Notes: a model not told the origin generated them from the letters alone. Positions 47,794 to 59,360 are shown, counted from the stretch's first letter. The stretch: DNA of 64,000 nucleotides from Alisma plantago-aquatica (GCA_963693085.1 OY856411.1:1345351050-1345415049); one strand, 5' to 3'. Program-made: numbers and translations.

Positions 47794-47997
47794 GTTGGCG
47801 AGGGGTAGCCCAAATGGTGTGGCTCGATATGTTCCCTAGAAGAGACCTCAGTTCAAACCCCCCACAAGTATGAAATTATTGGGCACAATGTGGTAGGGGT
47901 ACATATGTAAAACATGGTTGGTCCTTGGGTTTGCATTGTTAGGGTGGGGTCACTGAAGTGGCTCCTCCTTAGGGGGTGGTTCCTAGTTATAAAAAAA
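47794..47997 (+). mobile_element. tRNA-derived SINE
   Basis: The head carries pol III promoter boxes: box A-like TAGCCCAAATGGT (47806-47818) and box B-like AGTTCAAACCC (47850-47860). The body has GTAGGGGTACATATG and GGCTCCTCCTTAGGGGGTGG, and the tail is CTAGTTATAAAAAAAG. This is the structure of a plant SINE of about 200 bp that would rely on LINE enzymes. I cannot find a clear target duplication. It sits between the RTE LINE end and the L1 start. Confidence 0.75.
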
Positions 47998-48099
47998 GAA
48001 CATCATGGGTAAATTCAAGAGAAAGTAATTCAATGAGTATTCATCAAATTGAAATATCTCATTACATATTATGGAGTCAACCATTTGAGCACCAAAAAA

Positions 48100-50050
48100 A
48101 TGGCTGAACCTAGGGGTCTGGGGGGCTTTGGCGGCGACGTGGATCATAGAAATGATTTTGAGGTGGATTGTGGTAGAAATGAGGGCAATCAAGACAGAAG
48201 AAATTCACAAGATAGGAATGAGAAAAATGTGGAAAACAATATTAATCAAACATCACAACAAAGCAACATGGCGTTTATGATCCCAGAGATTGAAATGTAG
48301 TTCAACTATTTAGGACTGGAGGGGAAGAAAAATGATAGATCTGATATCGATATGAACTTGGGCAGTGAGAGAAACATTCATACAAGCAAAAAGAGGCTAC
48401 CAGGGAAGACCACTATGATGAATCAAGAAGGAACGACATCCTCTGTTAACCCTAATCTAGAGACCAATGTTCAACGATGGTCGACCACACAGACGCCACC
48501 ACTATTGTTTAGCGGGGCAGTCTTAGGAAGCTATATCCCAGGAAAGAATGATACATTCATTGATATGTTGTTCGAAGAGGATCTATCGGTAAAAGATGTC
48601 ATGATAGGTGAAGTAGAGGGAAAGCCTACAATCTTGATCATCCCAGTGGAAGAAGATAGTTGAGAAAACCTTGAAATATGCAATAGTGGTTTGTCTACTC
48701 AGATATGACATAGGGTAAATGACCCTACGAGATCTGCTCAAGCTAATCTGGTAAATTACAGGTTAATTCAATATGTATAAAATGGAAATGGGTAACTTTG
48801 TAGTTCAATTATCATACAAAAGGGAGCTCGATGAGGCCCTAACTAGAGGTACATGGAAGGTCTTCAGACCAAACATGCTGGTGTGGGAGTGGTATCCTAC
48901 ATTCAAACCAAGGGAGGAATTTCTAGAGCTGTTTTTGGCATGGATATAGATAGTGAATCTACCACTTCATATGTATGTTCCGACCATGTATGAATATATA
49001 GGCTTGACTATAAGAAGGCTTATAAAGGTGGATGACCACACAACTAGCAGAACAAGGAGTAAATTTTCTAGACTAATAATTGAACTAGATACCATGAGAG
49101 ACTCGTAGAAACTATCATGATTAATGGGGAGGAGTATGAATTTATTTATGAGGGACTCCCATGGGCATGTGCTCTATGTGGACATGAAGGATACACCTCA
49201 AAGAACTGCTACATGCAACAACTTCCACCCAAGAGTGAATTAACCCTTGTACCCAAAGGCAACAATGAAACCACTAGATGAACCAATACTTCTAATAGAA
49301 CATGGAAAACCTAGAGATCTAAAGGGGGAAGATAGAGAAATACCAATCAAGTAGAAAACCTCCTGACCTGCATTCTAACAACCCCTTTTCTAGCTTATTG
49401 GAAGAGGAAAGTGTCAATGCTAAGGCGGAAAAGGAGATGAGATCAAGTCCAACTAGGTAGGAAGCATCTATGCAAACTAGAAAATTTGACAAGGTGTAGA
49501 GGAAAAAGAAGGTGATGAGGAAAGAAGATGAAGGGGAAAGTAGAGAGAATGTTTTGCAAGACATCACAAATATAGAAGTCACTAAGGTAACCAAGATGAG
49601 TCCATCTAAAACAACACATGTTGTAGTTAGCCCAGACATTGATGAAGTAGTTGAAGTAATTGAAGTGGTGGATAGAGATAAAGAAATTCACATGACAGAA
49701 AATGACACAAATAAGGAAGTCCCTAAAGTACGCTTGACAATCACAGACTCAATGACATCAATGAGGCATCAGCAGCAAACACATCATCCAACACGGGAAA
49801 GAAGTGCAAAGGTACTGGTACAAAAATGAAATGAATAAGAAAGCAACAAGTTATAACCACACATGAGCCCCGGAGACCAAGACCAAGAAGATCAGACCCA
49901 GATGTACAACACTTTGTCCCCTCATAATGACGTGAACCATCTTTGGAGGATAGTGCAATAACAGTAACCTCCAAGGCTGATCAAGAGGAAGAGGAAGACG
50001 GGAACAAAGAGAATGTGAATACTAAAGTTTTAGATGTTGATAGTAATGTG
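48100..50050 (+). pseudogene. L1 ORF1 (nucleic-acid-binding protein)
   Basis: The start is taken at 48100 (MAEPRGLGGFGGDVDHRN, in A-rich context). An asparagine/glutamine-rich start and a segment with FEEDLSVKDVMIGEVEGKPT follow, then degraded text to LPWACALCGHEGYTSKNC near 49155-49210. This is a knuckle of CX2CX4HX4C form in which the His is Tyr (TAC for CAC). The C-terminal half is charged (for example VTKVTKMSPSKTTHVVV, about 49580-49630) and in a different frame. Stops at 48298 and 48661 and frameshifts break it. In live elements the protein coats the element RNA. Confidence 0.7.
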
Positions 50051-50088
50051 TATTCACAAATCTCTGAACCTTTATAAAATTGTTTCAT

Positions 50089-50850
50089 ATGTTAGATATT
50101 AAGTATTGGAACATCAGAGGGATCGGAAAGAAGGAGACATGATGGAATCTTAAATAACTGATGTCTTATCATAAACCTAAAAACGTTGTAATCATTCAAC
50201 CTTAGCTAAGAGGAACTATAGCCACAAAAATGATTACCAAGCTTGGTTTCGATAAATACTTTTGGGTGGAGGCTCAAGAATTTTTTGGTAGAATCTGGGT
50301 GTGCTGGAATGAGTTCGACTGCAATGTGACAATCATCAACTACCATCATCAATTTGTGACTATTTGCATCAATAATACCACTCTAGTAATAGCCATATAT
50401 GCCAATCCCCACATTAAAGTGATGGAGTTACTATGGAAACACATTTTATGCATGGACAATATGTTCACCAAATCATGGATCGTGTTGGGTGATTTTAATA
50501 CAACTTGTAATCCTGAAGAACAAAGTGGCAGCATACATTGTAACTTCTCTAAGTCTAGAATCTTTCAAGAAACCTTGCTGGAATCTGGACTGACAGACCT
50601 CGAGTTCTCAAGGCCTAAGTTCACCTTCAAGAGAGGAACTTTGCAACAATGCCTCAGTTATGTTGTAGTCAATACAACCTTCATTCAAGCACACCAATAG
50701 TTATATGTAGAGAACCTTCCATGGATGAATTTGACCATAACCCCATCATGTTCAAATATGCAAAAAAGAGGGTAGGACCTGGGAGATTCATTGCCAAAGC
50801 TTCTTGGGAACATGATGAGGATCTTAAGTCTTTACTTGCTTGTAACTGAA
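50089..50850 (+). pseudogene. L1 ORF2, endonuclease domain
   Basis: The start ATG at 50089 gives MLDIKYWNIRGIGKKE, the family opening (W-N-x-R-G). Then come ITKLGFDKYFWVEAQEFFGR-, WVCWNEFD, TLVIAIYANPH, WIVLGDFNT (catalytic GDFN) and LESGLTDLEFSRPKFTF. The last block switches frame near 50690 and reads FDHNPIMF (DHxP motif near 50730). Stops lie at 50138, 50150 and 50204. Confidence 0.82.
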
Positions 50851-51499
50851 ACCATAAGGCGAACTTCAATACTGCACTTGACAGAATTAAAAAAACTATG
50901 ATCCAATGGGACAAAAACAAAGCGAATGCTAGTAGAAGGAGGAAGACCATCCACATGAGGAACATTGGGTGTTTGGAGAAGGAACTTACATCCTGCTACA
51001 ACCGATCACATATGGAATTTAAATTGATATGAAAGTTGCTCTTGACAACATCATTAAAGAAGAAGAAGAAGAAGAATGTAAAATGAAAAGCCACATAAAC
51101 TAGATGAGGAATGGCAACTCAAATACAAAATTCTATAATGCATATGTCAAACAAAGAAGGTGGAAAAACACAATTAGTATGCTAAAAAACAAGGGTAGTT
51201 TATAGATTAAGGAGGAGTCGATGTTGAAGGATTTGGTTTGATCTCATTTCCAATCATTACTGAGCCAAAGCGATGCTAAATGGGAGTCATAGACTCGATA
51301 CCTTGGCGGTTTAAACTATTGACGCTAGAACAACAAAAGGTTGTCGTAGACGAACCCAAGGAAGAAGAATGCCTGAAGATACTTTAAAATCTAAACCCTT
51401 ATAAGGCCTATTGACCTAACAGGGTCAATGGCCTATTTGTTCTTATCCATTGGAACACTATGAATGATTCTATATTGGTGACTGCAAGGAAGGCGTTGT
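50851..51499 (+). pseudogene. L1 ORF2, region between endonuclease and RT, degraded
   Basis: Traces include KKTMIQWDKNKANASRRRKTI near 50890-50950. An acidic GAA run (51059-51073) and CN-Y-VKQRRWKNTI near 51135-51180 follow. No single frame is open for more than about 60 codons. Confidence 0.5.
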
Positions 51500-52430
51500 A
51501 TGGTGAAATGATGTCTAAAGATCTCTATGATTCCACCATTCTACGAATACCAAAAATACAGAAGCCAATGACATGTAACTAGTTGCACCCATCTCGTTAA
51601 GTAACTTTTGCTTGAAGCTGATTTCCAAAGTTGTGGTTGAGAGACTGAAAGACCACTTACCAGGTTGGATCTCACAAGTACAAAGTGCCTTTATACCAGG
51701 AAGGAAAATCACAAATAACATAGCTATCAACCAAGAGGTCATTCACACGATGAAGAGAAAGAAGGGTCCTTCATATATGGCCATCAAGATCAATTTGTCA
51801 AAGGTGTATGATAGATTTTCATGGCCGTTCATAAGGAACACACTACGGAATCTAAATCTGCCAACTAACATAGGCAGATATATCATGAATTCTATTACTA
51901 CATGTGAATGCTTGGTGCTCTGGAATGGTTCTAGTACTTGCCCATTCAAACCCATTCGGGGGCTGAGACAGGGAGACCCATTATCACCTTACATTTTTGT
52001 ATTGTATATTGAATGACCGATACAGATGATACATGATTTAGTTCAAAGTGCTCAATGGACACCTATCAAAATGGGAAGGAGTGGATTTGTATTGTCACAC
52101 ATGTGTTTTGCAGATGACCTGATCCCGTTTGGAGAAGAGACATGTACACAAATGTGCATTGTTAAGAAGTGCTTCGGTTGTACCCTCATACGCAGTAAGA
52201 GCAAGGGAACTCCCCTTTCTATTCTATCTATGGAAGGCACATGTGTCTGAACACTATTATGAATGTGAGACCCCCCACCCCCCACTACATAGGTACATGT
52301 ATTAGTGAGGCGTCGGTCAGTCCCCAAAACGGCAGCAGCGGCGCGAGGAGTGGAAGACCAGACGTGATGCAACCTAGGGATCACAGGGGGTCTGGAAGCT
52401 TCAGTGCAAGCTATATCAATCACTAAGACG
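51500..52430 (+). pseudogene. L1 ORF2, reverse transcriptase core, with a 200-bp foreign stretch
   Basis: Blocks in order: LISKVVVERLKDHLPGWIS, QSAFIPGRKITNNIAINQE, MAIKINLSKVYDRFSWPFI, RGLRQGDPLSPYIFVLYIE and CFADDLIPFGE (catalytic FADD near 52110). Compared with the family, the text after IVKKCFG (about 52175) is broken by roughly 210 bases of unrelated C/G-rich DNA (to about 52390). The family sequence is picked up again at EASVQAISITKTQVFY. Stops and a frame change follow. Confidence 0.8.
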
Positions 52431-53345
52431 CAGGTATTCTACATAGCCATCGTTCCATCAACTACAAACTCCAGGATAAATAAGATCTATGAGTTCGAGG
52501 AAACATCTGATCTAGGATAGTACATGGGCGTCCCTATCATCCAATGGTGACTAAAAAGATCTATGCAAGCATTCTGGAGAAAATTGAGTCTAGAATGAAT
52601 GGGTGGGTAGAGAGAACATTATCCTTGGCTGGCTGATGCTGTCTATCCCATGTCGACGTTGGAGGCTATACCAACCTATAGTATGCAAACCGCAGTTCTA
52701 CCCCTTAGTCTATGTGATAGGATAGATGGATGCATTAGAAGATTTATATGGGTAGGTTGCCACAAAATGAATCGCATGTCCCTAGTGACATGGGACAAGG
52801 TGACCAGAAACAAGAAGAATGGTGGATTCGAGCTTAGAACCATGTGGGAGTGGAACATTGCACTCCTAGCCAAAAACGCATGGGACATCTCAAGAAACAG
52901 AGACACCATCTCGTGCAGGTTTATGAGGAAGCGATATAACGAGTGCTCCAAAGGATAGGTGACAAACTTATCTCGACTGGAACAAACTACCCTCAAATGC
53001 AAACAGATGATCGAGGAGAACTCATATTTGTTACCACAAAATGGAAGGCAAATCAACTTCTGGGACATCATCTGGGTTGATCCGGGCGTCAAACTAGCTA
53101 CCAAGTTATTGCACGAGGTACCAGAAAACTTGCGAGACCTGTCCGTGGCAAGTGCAGTCTTGGACAACGGGCAATGGGACACAGACTTTCTGAGTCACTG
53201 GTTACCACCAAGGGTGGTCCGCCAGATTTTGAAACTGGAGCCTCTGACTGACACCAACTTACCAAACGTCAGAGTATGGGCGGGGACGGTTAAGGGTTAC
53301 ATGATTCCGAGAGGAAATCAAGACATTACGGTTGATGGAGGCTAG
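52431..53345 (+). pseudogene. L1 ORF2, RT thumb/connection region
   Basis: It reads GVPIIQW, then after a frame change STLEAIPTYSMQTAVLPLSL and CIRRFIWVGC, then KNGGFELRTMWEWNIALLAK. NGRQINFWDIIWVDPGVKL follows. These are typical of the region after the RT core in plant L1 ORF2. Stops are at 52530, 52637 and 52957. Confidence 0.78.
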
Positions 53346-54170
53346 AGTACTTTGGGGGAGGTAAAATTGCCAGCCAAACTAAAATTCTTCGCATGGCTAG
53401 CATTGCATGAAGATCTCTTGACCAACAGAAGACAGGTCCAACACAATTTGGTTACCAACAATATGTGCGTGAGATGAAAATCTCACGAGGAAACCAGCAC
53501 TCAAGCCTTGAGGGATTGCCCATACTCTAAAGAGGTGTGGAAGACGCTCCTAAATGTCAACCCAGTAAGTGATTTCAGGCTGACGTTGGAGTGTGGTTCA
53601 AAGAACAATTAACACGTAGTGGACCGATGTTAAAACAGTTCCTTATAACGTAGTGGAATCTGTGGAAAGCAAGTAACAACCAGATATTCAAGAATTTAGT
53701 CACTCCTGTCCACCACCAAGTACAACGTATTGTGAGAGAGACTCAACTAAAGATCATGGTTTGGGAAAAAGATAACTTGACCAGAAAACCATCGGAAGCG
53801 CACCAATTGTCACGGCCTCCCCCTGGGTTCATAAAGATGAACATTGATGCTGCTTGGTCTAGGAACAAAGCCACAATAGCTTTGATTGCTCGGGATCAGG
53901 ATGGTAGATGGATTGGCGGCCACGCAAGGGAGATGAAAATAAGCTTTGTACTTCACGCTGAGGTTACCTAGTGCTAGAAGTTGTGTGCAAGAACAATATT
54001 CAAAAGGTGATTGTTGAGACTGACAGTAAGTTGCTCATGGAAATGTTGCTCTTTAATCCAGAGAACAATCCTAAGTTTATAATATTCATTGATAGAATAC
54101 AAAGCAGAACGAAGGAAAATCCTGATAGGGACATAAGATTTTAGTTGAGAAGTTGTAAGAAAGCCGCTAA
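53346..54170 (+). pseudogene. L1 ORF2, zinc-binding region and RNase H domain
   Basis: LKFFAWLALHEDLLTNRRQV followed by a Cys-poor copy of the RT zinc-binding domain (NNMCVR, DCPYSKEVW) lies at 53370-53540. A plant-type RNase H comes next: PPPGFIKMNIDAAWSRN (first catalytic D, near 53835), ALIARDQDGRWIGGHA, LHAEV (E) and VETDSKLLMEML (D). It ends mid-domain at 54170, where the copia LTR begins. In active elements this domain removes RNA from the hybrid. Confidence 0.78.
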
Positions 54171-54584
54171 TGTTAGAGATTTTATCTCATACTTAAAGAC
54201 GACGAAGTCTCCATGGTGTGTCCGGATGACGATGGCACTGCGTTTACGGTTCCGACAGCGTTCGAACAACGTCTCACGGCAGCATTGCACATCGCAGCGT
54301 CAGACATGAGAACGGGAGAGACGAGCGGAAGCGAAAGAACGGGTGTTCGGTTTCTCCCTCCTGAGGACTCTACAACGATGGATGTCGGTTACCGATAGAT
54401 TCCTTGGAGAGAGGACCAAAACACCCCACATATATTTATATCCTTTTGTCTCTCTTTCCATCATGAAGAGACACGTCAGTTATGGGGAACTGTCCAATCC
54501 CAACGGATGCATCCTTTCAGGAAATACTTAATAAATAAATAAATATCTTTTATTTTGGACCACACCGAAGGGGATATTTTAACA
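54171..54584 (-). repeat. 3' LTR of copia element (414 bp)
   Basis: On the minus strand it begins TGTTAAAATATCCCC at 54584 and ends AATCTCTAACA at 54171, with the terminal inverted repeat TGTTA/TAACA. Small frames inside (54213-54531) show no protein family. Confidence 0.88.
54430..54478 (-). promoter_or_regulatory. Probable LTR promoter: TGACGTG element and TATA box
   Basis: On the minus strand TGACGTGT (54478-54471) lies about 30 bases before GGATATAAATATA (54443-54431). A TGACG/ACGT core upstream of a TATA box is a common stress-responsive arrangement in plant retrotransposon promoters. This is inferred from spacing and motif only. Confidence 0.45.
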
Positions 54585-54596
54585 TTTTCCCACTTG
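54585..54596 (-). other. Polypurine tract of the copia element
   Basis: AAGTGGGAAAA on the minus strand directly precedes the LTR start TGTTAAAA. Confidence 0.8.
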
Positions 54597-54906
54597 ACCC
54601 AAAATTCCATGGCAATCATATTTATTCATTTTCCATTGATCCATCAATATAAACACGTCTACATAAAAGTCAGATATGAATCATAGCGATCGATACTCAA
54701 CAAATGAATACCCCCTTCTATGCACCACAATATCTAAATATTTTATATATAGTGAAACAAAATTTATGAATAGGTTGACCTCAAAACTTATTTCCTTGGT
54801 CCAACTTGATGTCAAAATCGACATTCTATTATTACTAGTATTACAACAGAAATAGCGAGTCAAATGTGTGATCACACAATATTACACTGTCAAATCACAT
54901 TATTCA

Positions 54907-55446
54907 TTATACATCAAATAATTTTCTCAGACCCATGTCCCTTACATGAGATGTATACAATCCTGGAGCTAGCCCTTTAGTAAGAGGATCTGATATCATG
55001 TATTGTGTACCAATGTGATTAATCTGTATCATCTTGTTATCAACTCTCTCATTGACAACATAGAGCTTTATATCCAGATGCCTGCATGTCTTGGTGCTTT
55101 TATCATTATTAGCAAAAGTCACAACGGCTTCATTATCACAATATATCTGTATCGGCTTATGAATTGAGTCGACAACTTTAAGATCTTGTATCATATTCGT
55201 GAGCCATATTGCATGTGATGATGTTTCATGACAAGCTATAAGTTCAACTTCCATGGTAGATGAAGCCGTAGTCTTTTGCTTAATACTTCTCCATGATACT
55301 GCACCACCGGCCAATAGGAAAACATAACCTGTTGTAGACTTCCTACTATCTAGGCATCCTGCAAAATTTACATCTGAATATCCTGTAACCTCAAGGTGGT
55401 TTGTTCTTTTATATGATGGCACGTCACCTTCTTCACGGCTCTCCAA
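54907..55446 (-). pseudogene. pol: Copia RNase H domain
   Basis: Open over 179 codons. Motifs: TGYSDVNFAGCLDSRKSTTG, the E of STMEVELIA, IYCDNEAVVTFANN and CRHLDIKLYVV, giving the four acidic catalytic positions. The end GLYTSHVRDMGLRK is the usual copia pol terminus, with the stop about 320 bases before the LTR. It is separated from RT by a frame break near 55450-55500. Confidence 0.9.
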
Positions 55447-57193
55447 TGGTCCATGCCCGGGTTACTTTGGTAACGTCCAAGCATCCTAGTAGAAAAAGCA
55501 ATGTCTGATCAGGTGCATATCTGAAGATATTGTAGACTCCCAACTACAGATGCGTATGGTATTTTCCTCATTCCATTCCTCTCTATATCACTACTAGGAC
55601 ACTGCTTTGAGTTAAACTTATCTCCTTTAACTATAGGTGCAGGTCCAGGTGAATAATTTTTCATTGCATACTTCTCTAATACTTGAGATATGTAAGCTTT
55701 CTGGGATATACTGAGTATGCCCTTAGCTCGGTCTTGATGCATCTCCATACCGAGTACATATGATTCTTCTCCCATATCTTTCATCTCAAATTTGAGGAAA
55801 GAAATTCTTTAGTTTCATTTAATATAGCAAGGTTATTACTTGCTAGTAGAATGTCATCCACATAAAGAATTAATATTATGAACTTATTCCCACTAACCTT
55901 GAGGTATGTACACTGATCAACAATATTTGATTTGAACCCAAAAGTTGATATAATGGTGTTAAACTTTACATAGCATTGTCGAGATTCTTGTTTAAGTCCA
56001 TAAATTAATTTCTTTAATTTGCAAATCATACGAATTCTACTATTATCAATGAAACCTTCTGGTTGGTCCATATAGACTTCTTCAGATAAATCCCCATTCA
56101 AAAATCTTGTTTTCACATCCATTTGATGTAGCTCTAGATCAAAATGAGCCACTAAGGCCATGATAACCCTAAAAGAGTCCTTTGATGAGACTGGAGCAAA
56201 GGTCTTCTTATAATCAACTCCTTCCTTTTGTGTGAAACCTTTACCAACTAGTCTGGCCTTGTACTTCTCTATTTCACCATTTGAGTTCCTTTTGGTCTTA
56301 AAGATCCATTTGCAATCAATAGGTTTAACATTCTCTGGCGAAGGTACAAGGTCCCATACTTGATTTTTATCCATGGATGTTAGTTCCTCCTTCATGGCAT
56401 CAAGCCACTTAGAGGAATTTTCACAATTTATTACTTGTGAAAAAGATAAGGGATCAATATCTTCAAAGTCTAAATTTGGCTCTTGAAGGTATACAACATA
56501 ATCAGATGGAATGGTAGATCCCCTTGATCTTGTGGATCTTCTTAATTCAGTATTGGATTCTATATTTTCTGTAGGCTCTTCAGGTTGTCCTTCATCATGA
56601 ACATGATCAACTTGATCATTTACAACCTGACTAGGAGCATGATCTACTTCCATTGGCTCATTCACTTGACCATTGTTCATGGGAACAATAATTGGATAGC
56701 TTATATGATTTTGAATGGGTGCAGGTGTGACTGAATTTTCTTGCACTACATCAAATGAATAATTTTGAAGTAGATCATTCCCAATGATTTGATGATCCTC
56801 CAAGAATCTAGCCTTATCACTTTTGATTATCTTTCTTGGGTGAGATAGACAATAAAACCTATATCCCTTTAACCTTTCTACATAACCAATAAAGAAACCG
56901 CTAGTAGTTCTTGGGTCAAATGCCTTCTCATGTGGATTGTAAATTCTAAATTTTGCACGACATCTCCATATGTGCATGTAGTTCAAGGATGGCTTCCTTC
57001 CTGTCCATAATTCATATGGGGTTTTCTGGACAGATTTGTTAGGAAACTTGTTTAATACATGTAATGTCGTCTTTAAAGCCTCGCTCCACATTGTAGAAGG
57101 AAGGGATGAATTACAAAGCATTACACGAACAATTTCCTTTAATGTTCTATTCCTTCTTTCAACTACACCATTTTGACTTGGTGTTCCTGACAT
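55447..57193 (-). pseudogene. pol: Copia integrase end and reverse transcriptase
   Basis: 470 codons are open from 57193 to 55781. Integrase end: TPSQNGVVERRNRTL (catalytic E) and YELWTGRKPSLNY. RT: WIFKTKRNSNGEIEKYKARL, GVDYKKTFAPVS, LHQMDVKTRFLNGDL (usual A is R), LIYGLKQESRQ and the catalytic LYVDDILLAS. A frameshift near 55780 leads to GEESYVLGMEM and YASVVGSLQYLQICT in the next frame. This is the best-preserved coding stretch in the window. Confidence 0.93.
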
Positions 57194-58285
57194 TGTATAT
57201 TGAGGTACAATACCCTTTTTTGAAGGAAATGTGCAAATGGTCCCTTTCTTTGTCCCATCTCAGTGAACCTTCCATAATATTCACCTCCTCTATCTAATCT
57301 GAATATCTTAATCACTTTACCTAATTGTTTCTCTACTTCGACTTTGAAGTCCTTAAAGGCTTGAAAAACCTCACTTTTGTCATTTAATAAGTAGAATACA
57401 TATATCGTGAATAATCATCAATAAAGGTTGTAAAATACTTTTCCCCTATAAAACAAGGTGGAAAAGGTCCACTAATGTCCGTGTGAATTATTTCTAATGT
57501 TTTAGTACTTCTCTTGGCACCCTTTTTAGAAGTGTTGGTTTGCTTAGCCTTTATGCATTCAACACATGTTCCAAAATCGGTAAAGTCCAAGGGTCCTAAA
57601 ATTCCCTCCTTTACCAATCTTTGGATTCTTTCTTTAGAAATATGACCCAACCTTCGGTGCCAAAGTAGTGATGACTTTTCATCTAGTAATGTATATTTAT
57701 TTCCAATAATATTATGCTGGACAATAAATGATTGCTTAAAATGAGGACTTAATTGAACTTGATAAAGACCATTTATTAAAACACAAGTACCAATCAAATT
57801 GGAGTTTTTATACAATGACAATTGTCCACTTTGAAGAAATAAATCATAGTTTAATTTGTCTAGTCTAGAAATAGAGACTAAATGTCTACTATAATTTGGT
57901 ACATAAAAAGTATTTTCTAAATCCAGCAAGCTTCCATTGTCAAGGATTAATCTGCATGTACCAACAGCCTTTACGCGTGAGCCCAATTTATTTCCATAAT
58001 AAAAGACTTTTTCACGCTCTTTTGGTTTCTTTTGATTCAGAAATCCCTGCAATGTATTGGAAATATGCACAGTAGCACAAGAGTCAAGCCACCAACTATA
58101 TAATGGAACATTTGAAAGATGACATTCATATGAAACAAGAGACATAATACCTTTCTTTTCCAACCATTTCTTGTACTTGAAATACTCCTTTTTAGCATGT
58201 TCTTTCTTATGGCAGAAGAAGCATTTTATATTAGTCTTGCTTCCCTTGGCTTTGCCATCACCTGGCTTGGATACTCCACCTGAAA
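57194..58285 (-). pseudogene. pol: Copia gag knuckle, protease and integrase front
   Basis: The frame at 58285-57384 shows CFFCHKKEHAKKEY, a CX2CX4HX4C knuckle in which the last Cys is Tyr. The protease site follows as WWLDSCATVHIS, where the usual D-S-G is D-S-C. The integrase zinc part is HRRLGHISKERIQRLVKEGI, CVECIKAKQTN, and the first catalytic D is in IIHTDISGP. After YSRYMYSTY a stop/frameshift follows, and the next frame (57383-57194) has FKVEVEKQLGKVIKIFRLDR (second D). The knuckle and protease changes would by themselves inactivate the copy. Confidence 0.87.
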
Positions 58286-59360
58286 ATCCCAACTTTCTCC
58301 CCTTGAATCTCCATAATTCTTGATGGTCGTATCTTCACCACAGAGAATGGGCATGACCATCTTGTTCTAAGATTTTCGGGGAAGAGCCTAATGCTTGAAT
58401 TGAAGAGAAGCACTTTATCTCCTTCACGAACATCCTTATTCTTTATGTGGGCGTCATGCCACACCTTAGTCCTTTGTTTGTAAACTTTTGTGTTCTTGTA
58501 AGAATTAAATCTCAGCTCCTCGAGCTCTTGTAACTATAGGAATCTTTTCTGTCATGCCTTCTCCAAATCCATATTTAGAAACTTTATCGCCCAAAGGGCT
58601 TTATGCTCGAGTTCCAGTGGTATGTGGAAGGACTTACCATAGAGTAATCTATACGGCGTCGTGCCTATTGGTGTTTTATAAGCTGTCCTATAAGCCCAGA
58701 GAGCATCATCAAGTTTCATAGACCAGTCCTTCCAAGTGCGGTTGATAATTTTCTCCAGAATATGTTTAATCTGCCGGTTGGATACATCTACTTGTCCCCA
58801 ATCTTGAGGATGATAGGGTGTAGAAACTTTGTGATTTACCCTGTATTTCTTTAATAGAGCCTCAAATTGCTTTTCCCCACAATGTGATCCTCCATCGCTT
58901 ATGACAGTGCGAGGCACTCCAAAGTGTGGGAAAATGGTTTTCTCGAATAGCTTGATCACATATTTAGAATTGTAAGTTTGGGTCGCTACTGCCTCTACCC
59001 ACTTCGACACGTAGTCAACAATAACTAGGATATACTGGTATCCTTTTGATGATGGGAAAGGACCCATGTAGTCTATTCCCCAAAAATCAAAGATTTCCAC
59101 TTCCACCCAATCGACCATACGCATCTCACTTCTCTTACTGATATTCCCAGTAAGTGGCATTCCTTGCAAGCCTTGACAAAGGATGTCGCATCCTTGAATA
59201 GGGTGGGCCAGTAAAACCCAGATTGGATCACTTTTGCATCATGTCTTTCTCCACTATGATGTCCTCCATACGATGAAGAATGACATTCTTTTAGGATTGA
59301 TGAGACTTCTTCCTCTAGTATACACCTTCGATACAAATTGTCATAACACCTATTAAACAA
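58286..59360 (-). pseudogene. pol: Athila-type integrase (second copy)
   Basis: The zinc region reads [20 protein letters not shown] and FVKACKEC. A frameshift near 59160 follows. The core has [13 protein letters not shown] (first D), [20 protein letters not shown] (second D) and GQVDVSN, where the catalytic E is D. The end has [58 protein letters not shown] and RTRWSCPFSVVKI, after which copia sequence begins. Confidence 0.86.

Larger units (their letters stand above)
48000..54170 (+). mobile_element. L1-type LINE with RNase H domain, 3' end cut off
   Basis: Plus-strand order: ORF1 with CCHC domain (48100-50050), ORF2 with endonuclease (from 50089), RT (about 51500-52260 and on), zinc-binding RT tail region and RNase H (about 53800-54170). 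This is the usual domain order of plant L1 elements. The element is full of stops and frameshifts. At 54170 the RNase H region is interrupted by a copia LTR, and the L1 tail is not found again in the window. Confidence 0.85.
54171..58285 (-). mobile_element. Ty1/copia element with short LTR, 5' end missing
   Basis: Minus-strand order: gag knuckle, protease, integrase, RT, RNase H, PPT and a 414-bp 3' LTR. The LTR has TG/CA ends and lies in the L1 RNase H (GCTAA at 54166-54170 would be the target duplication). Near 58285 the gag text changes into Athila-type integrase end, so the 5' LTR, PBS and most of gag are gone. The short LTR and the knuckle style suggest an Ivana/Tork- or Ale-like lineage, but this is uncertain. 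Confidence 0.82.

Noticed and set aside
47806..47860. Possible tRNA gene
   Set aside because: Only box A- and B-like words are present; no cloverleaf stems can be formed and the body and A-rich tail are those of a SINE.
52052..53182. Minus-strand open frames of 123 and 168 codons
   Set aside because: They are shadows of the L1 RT region on the plus strand.
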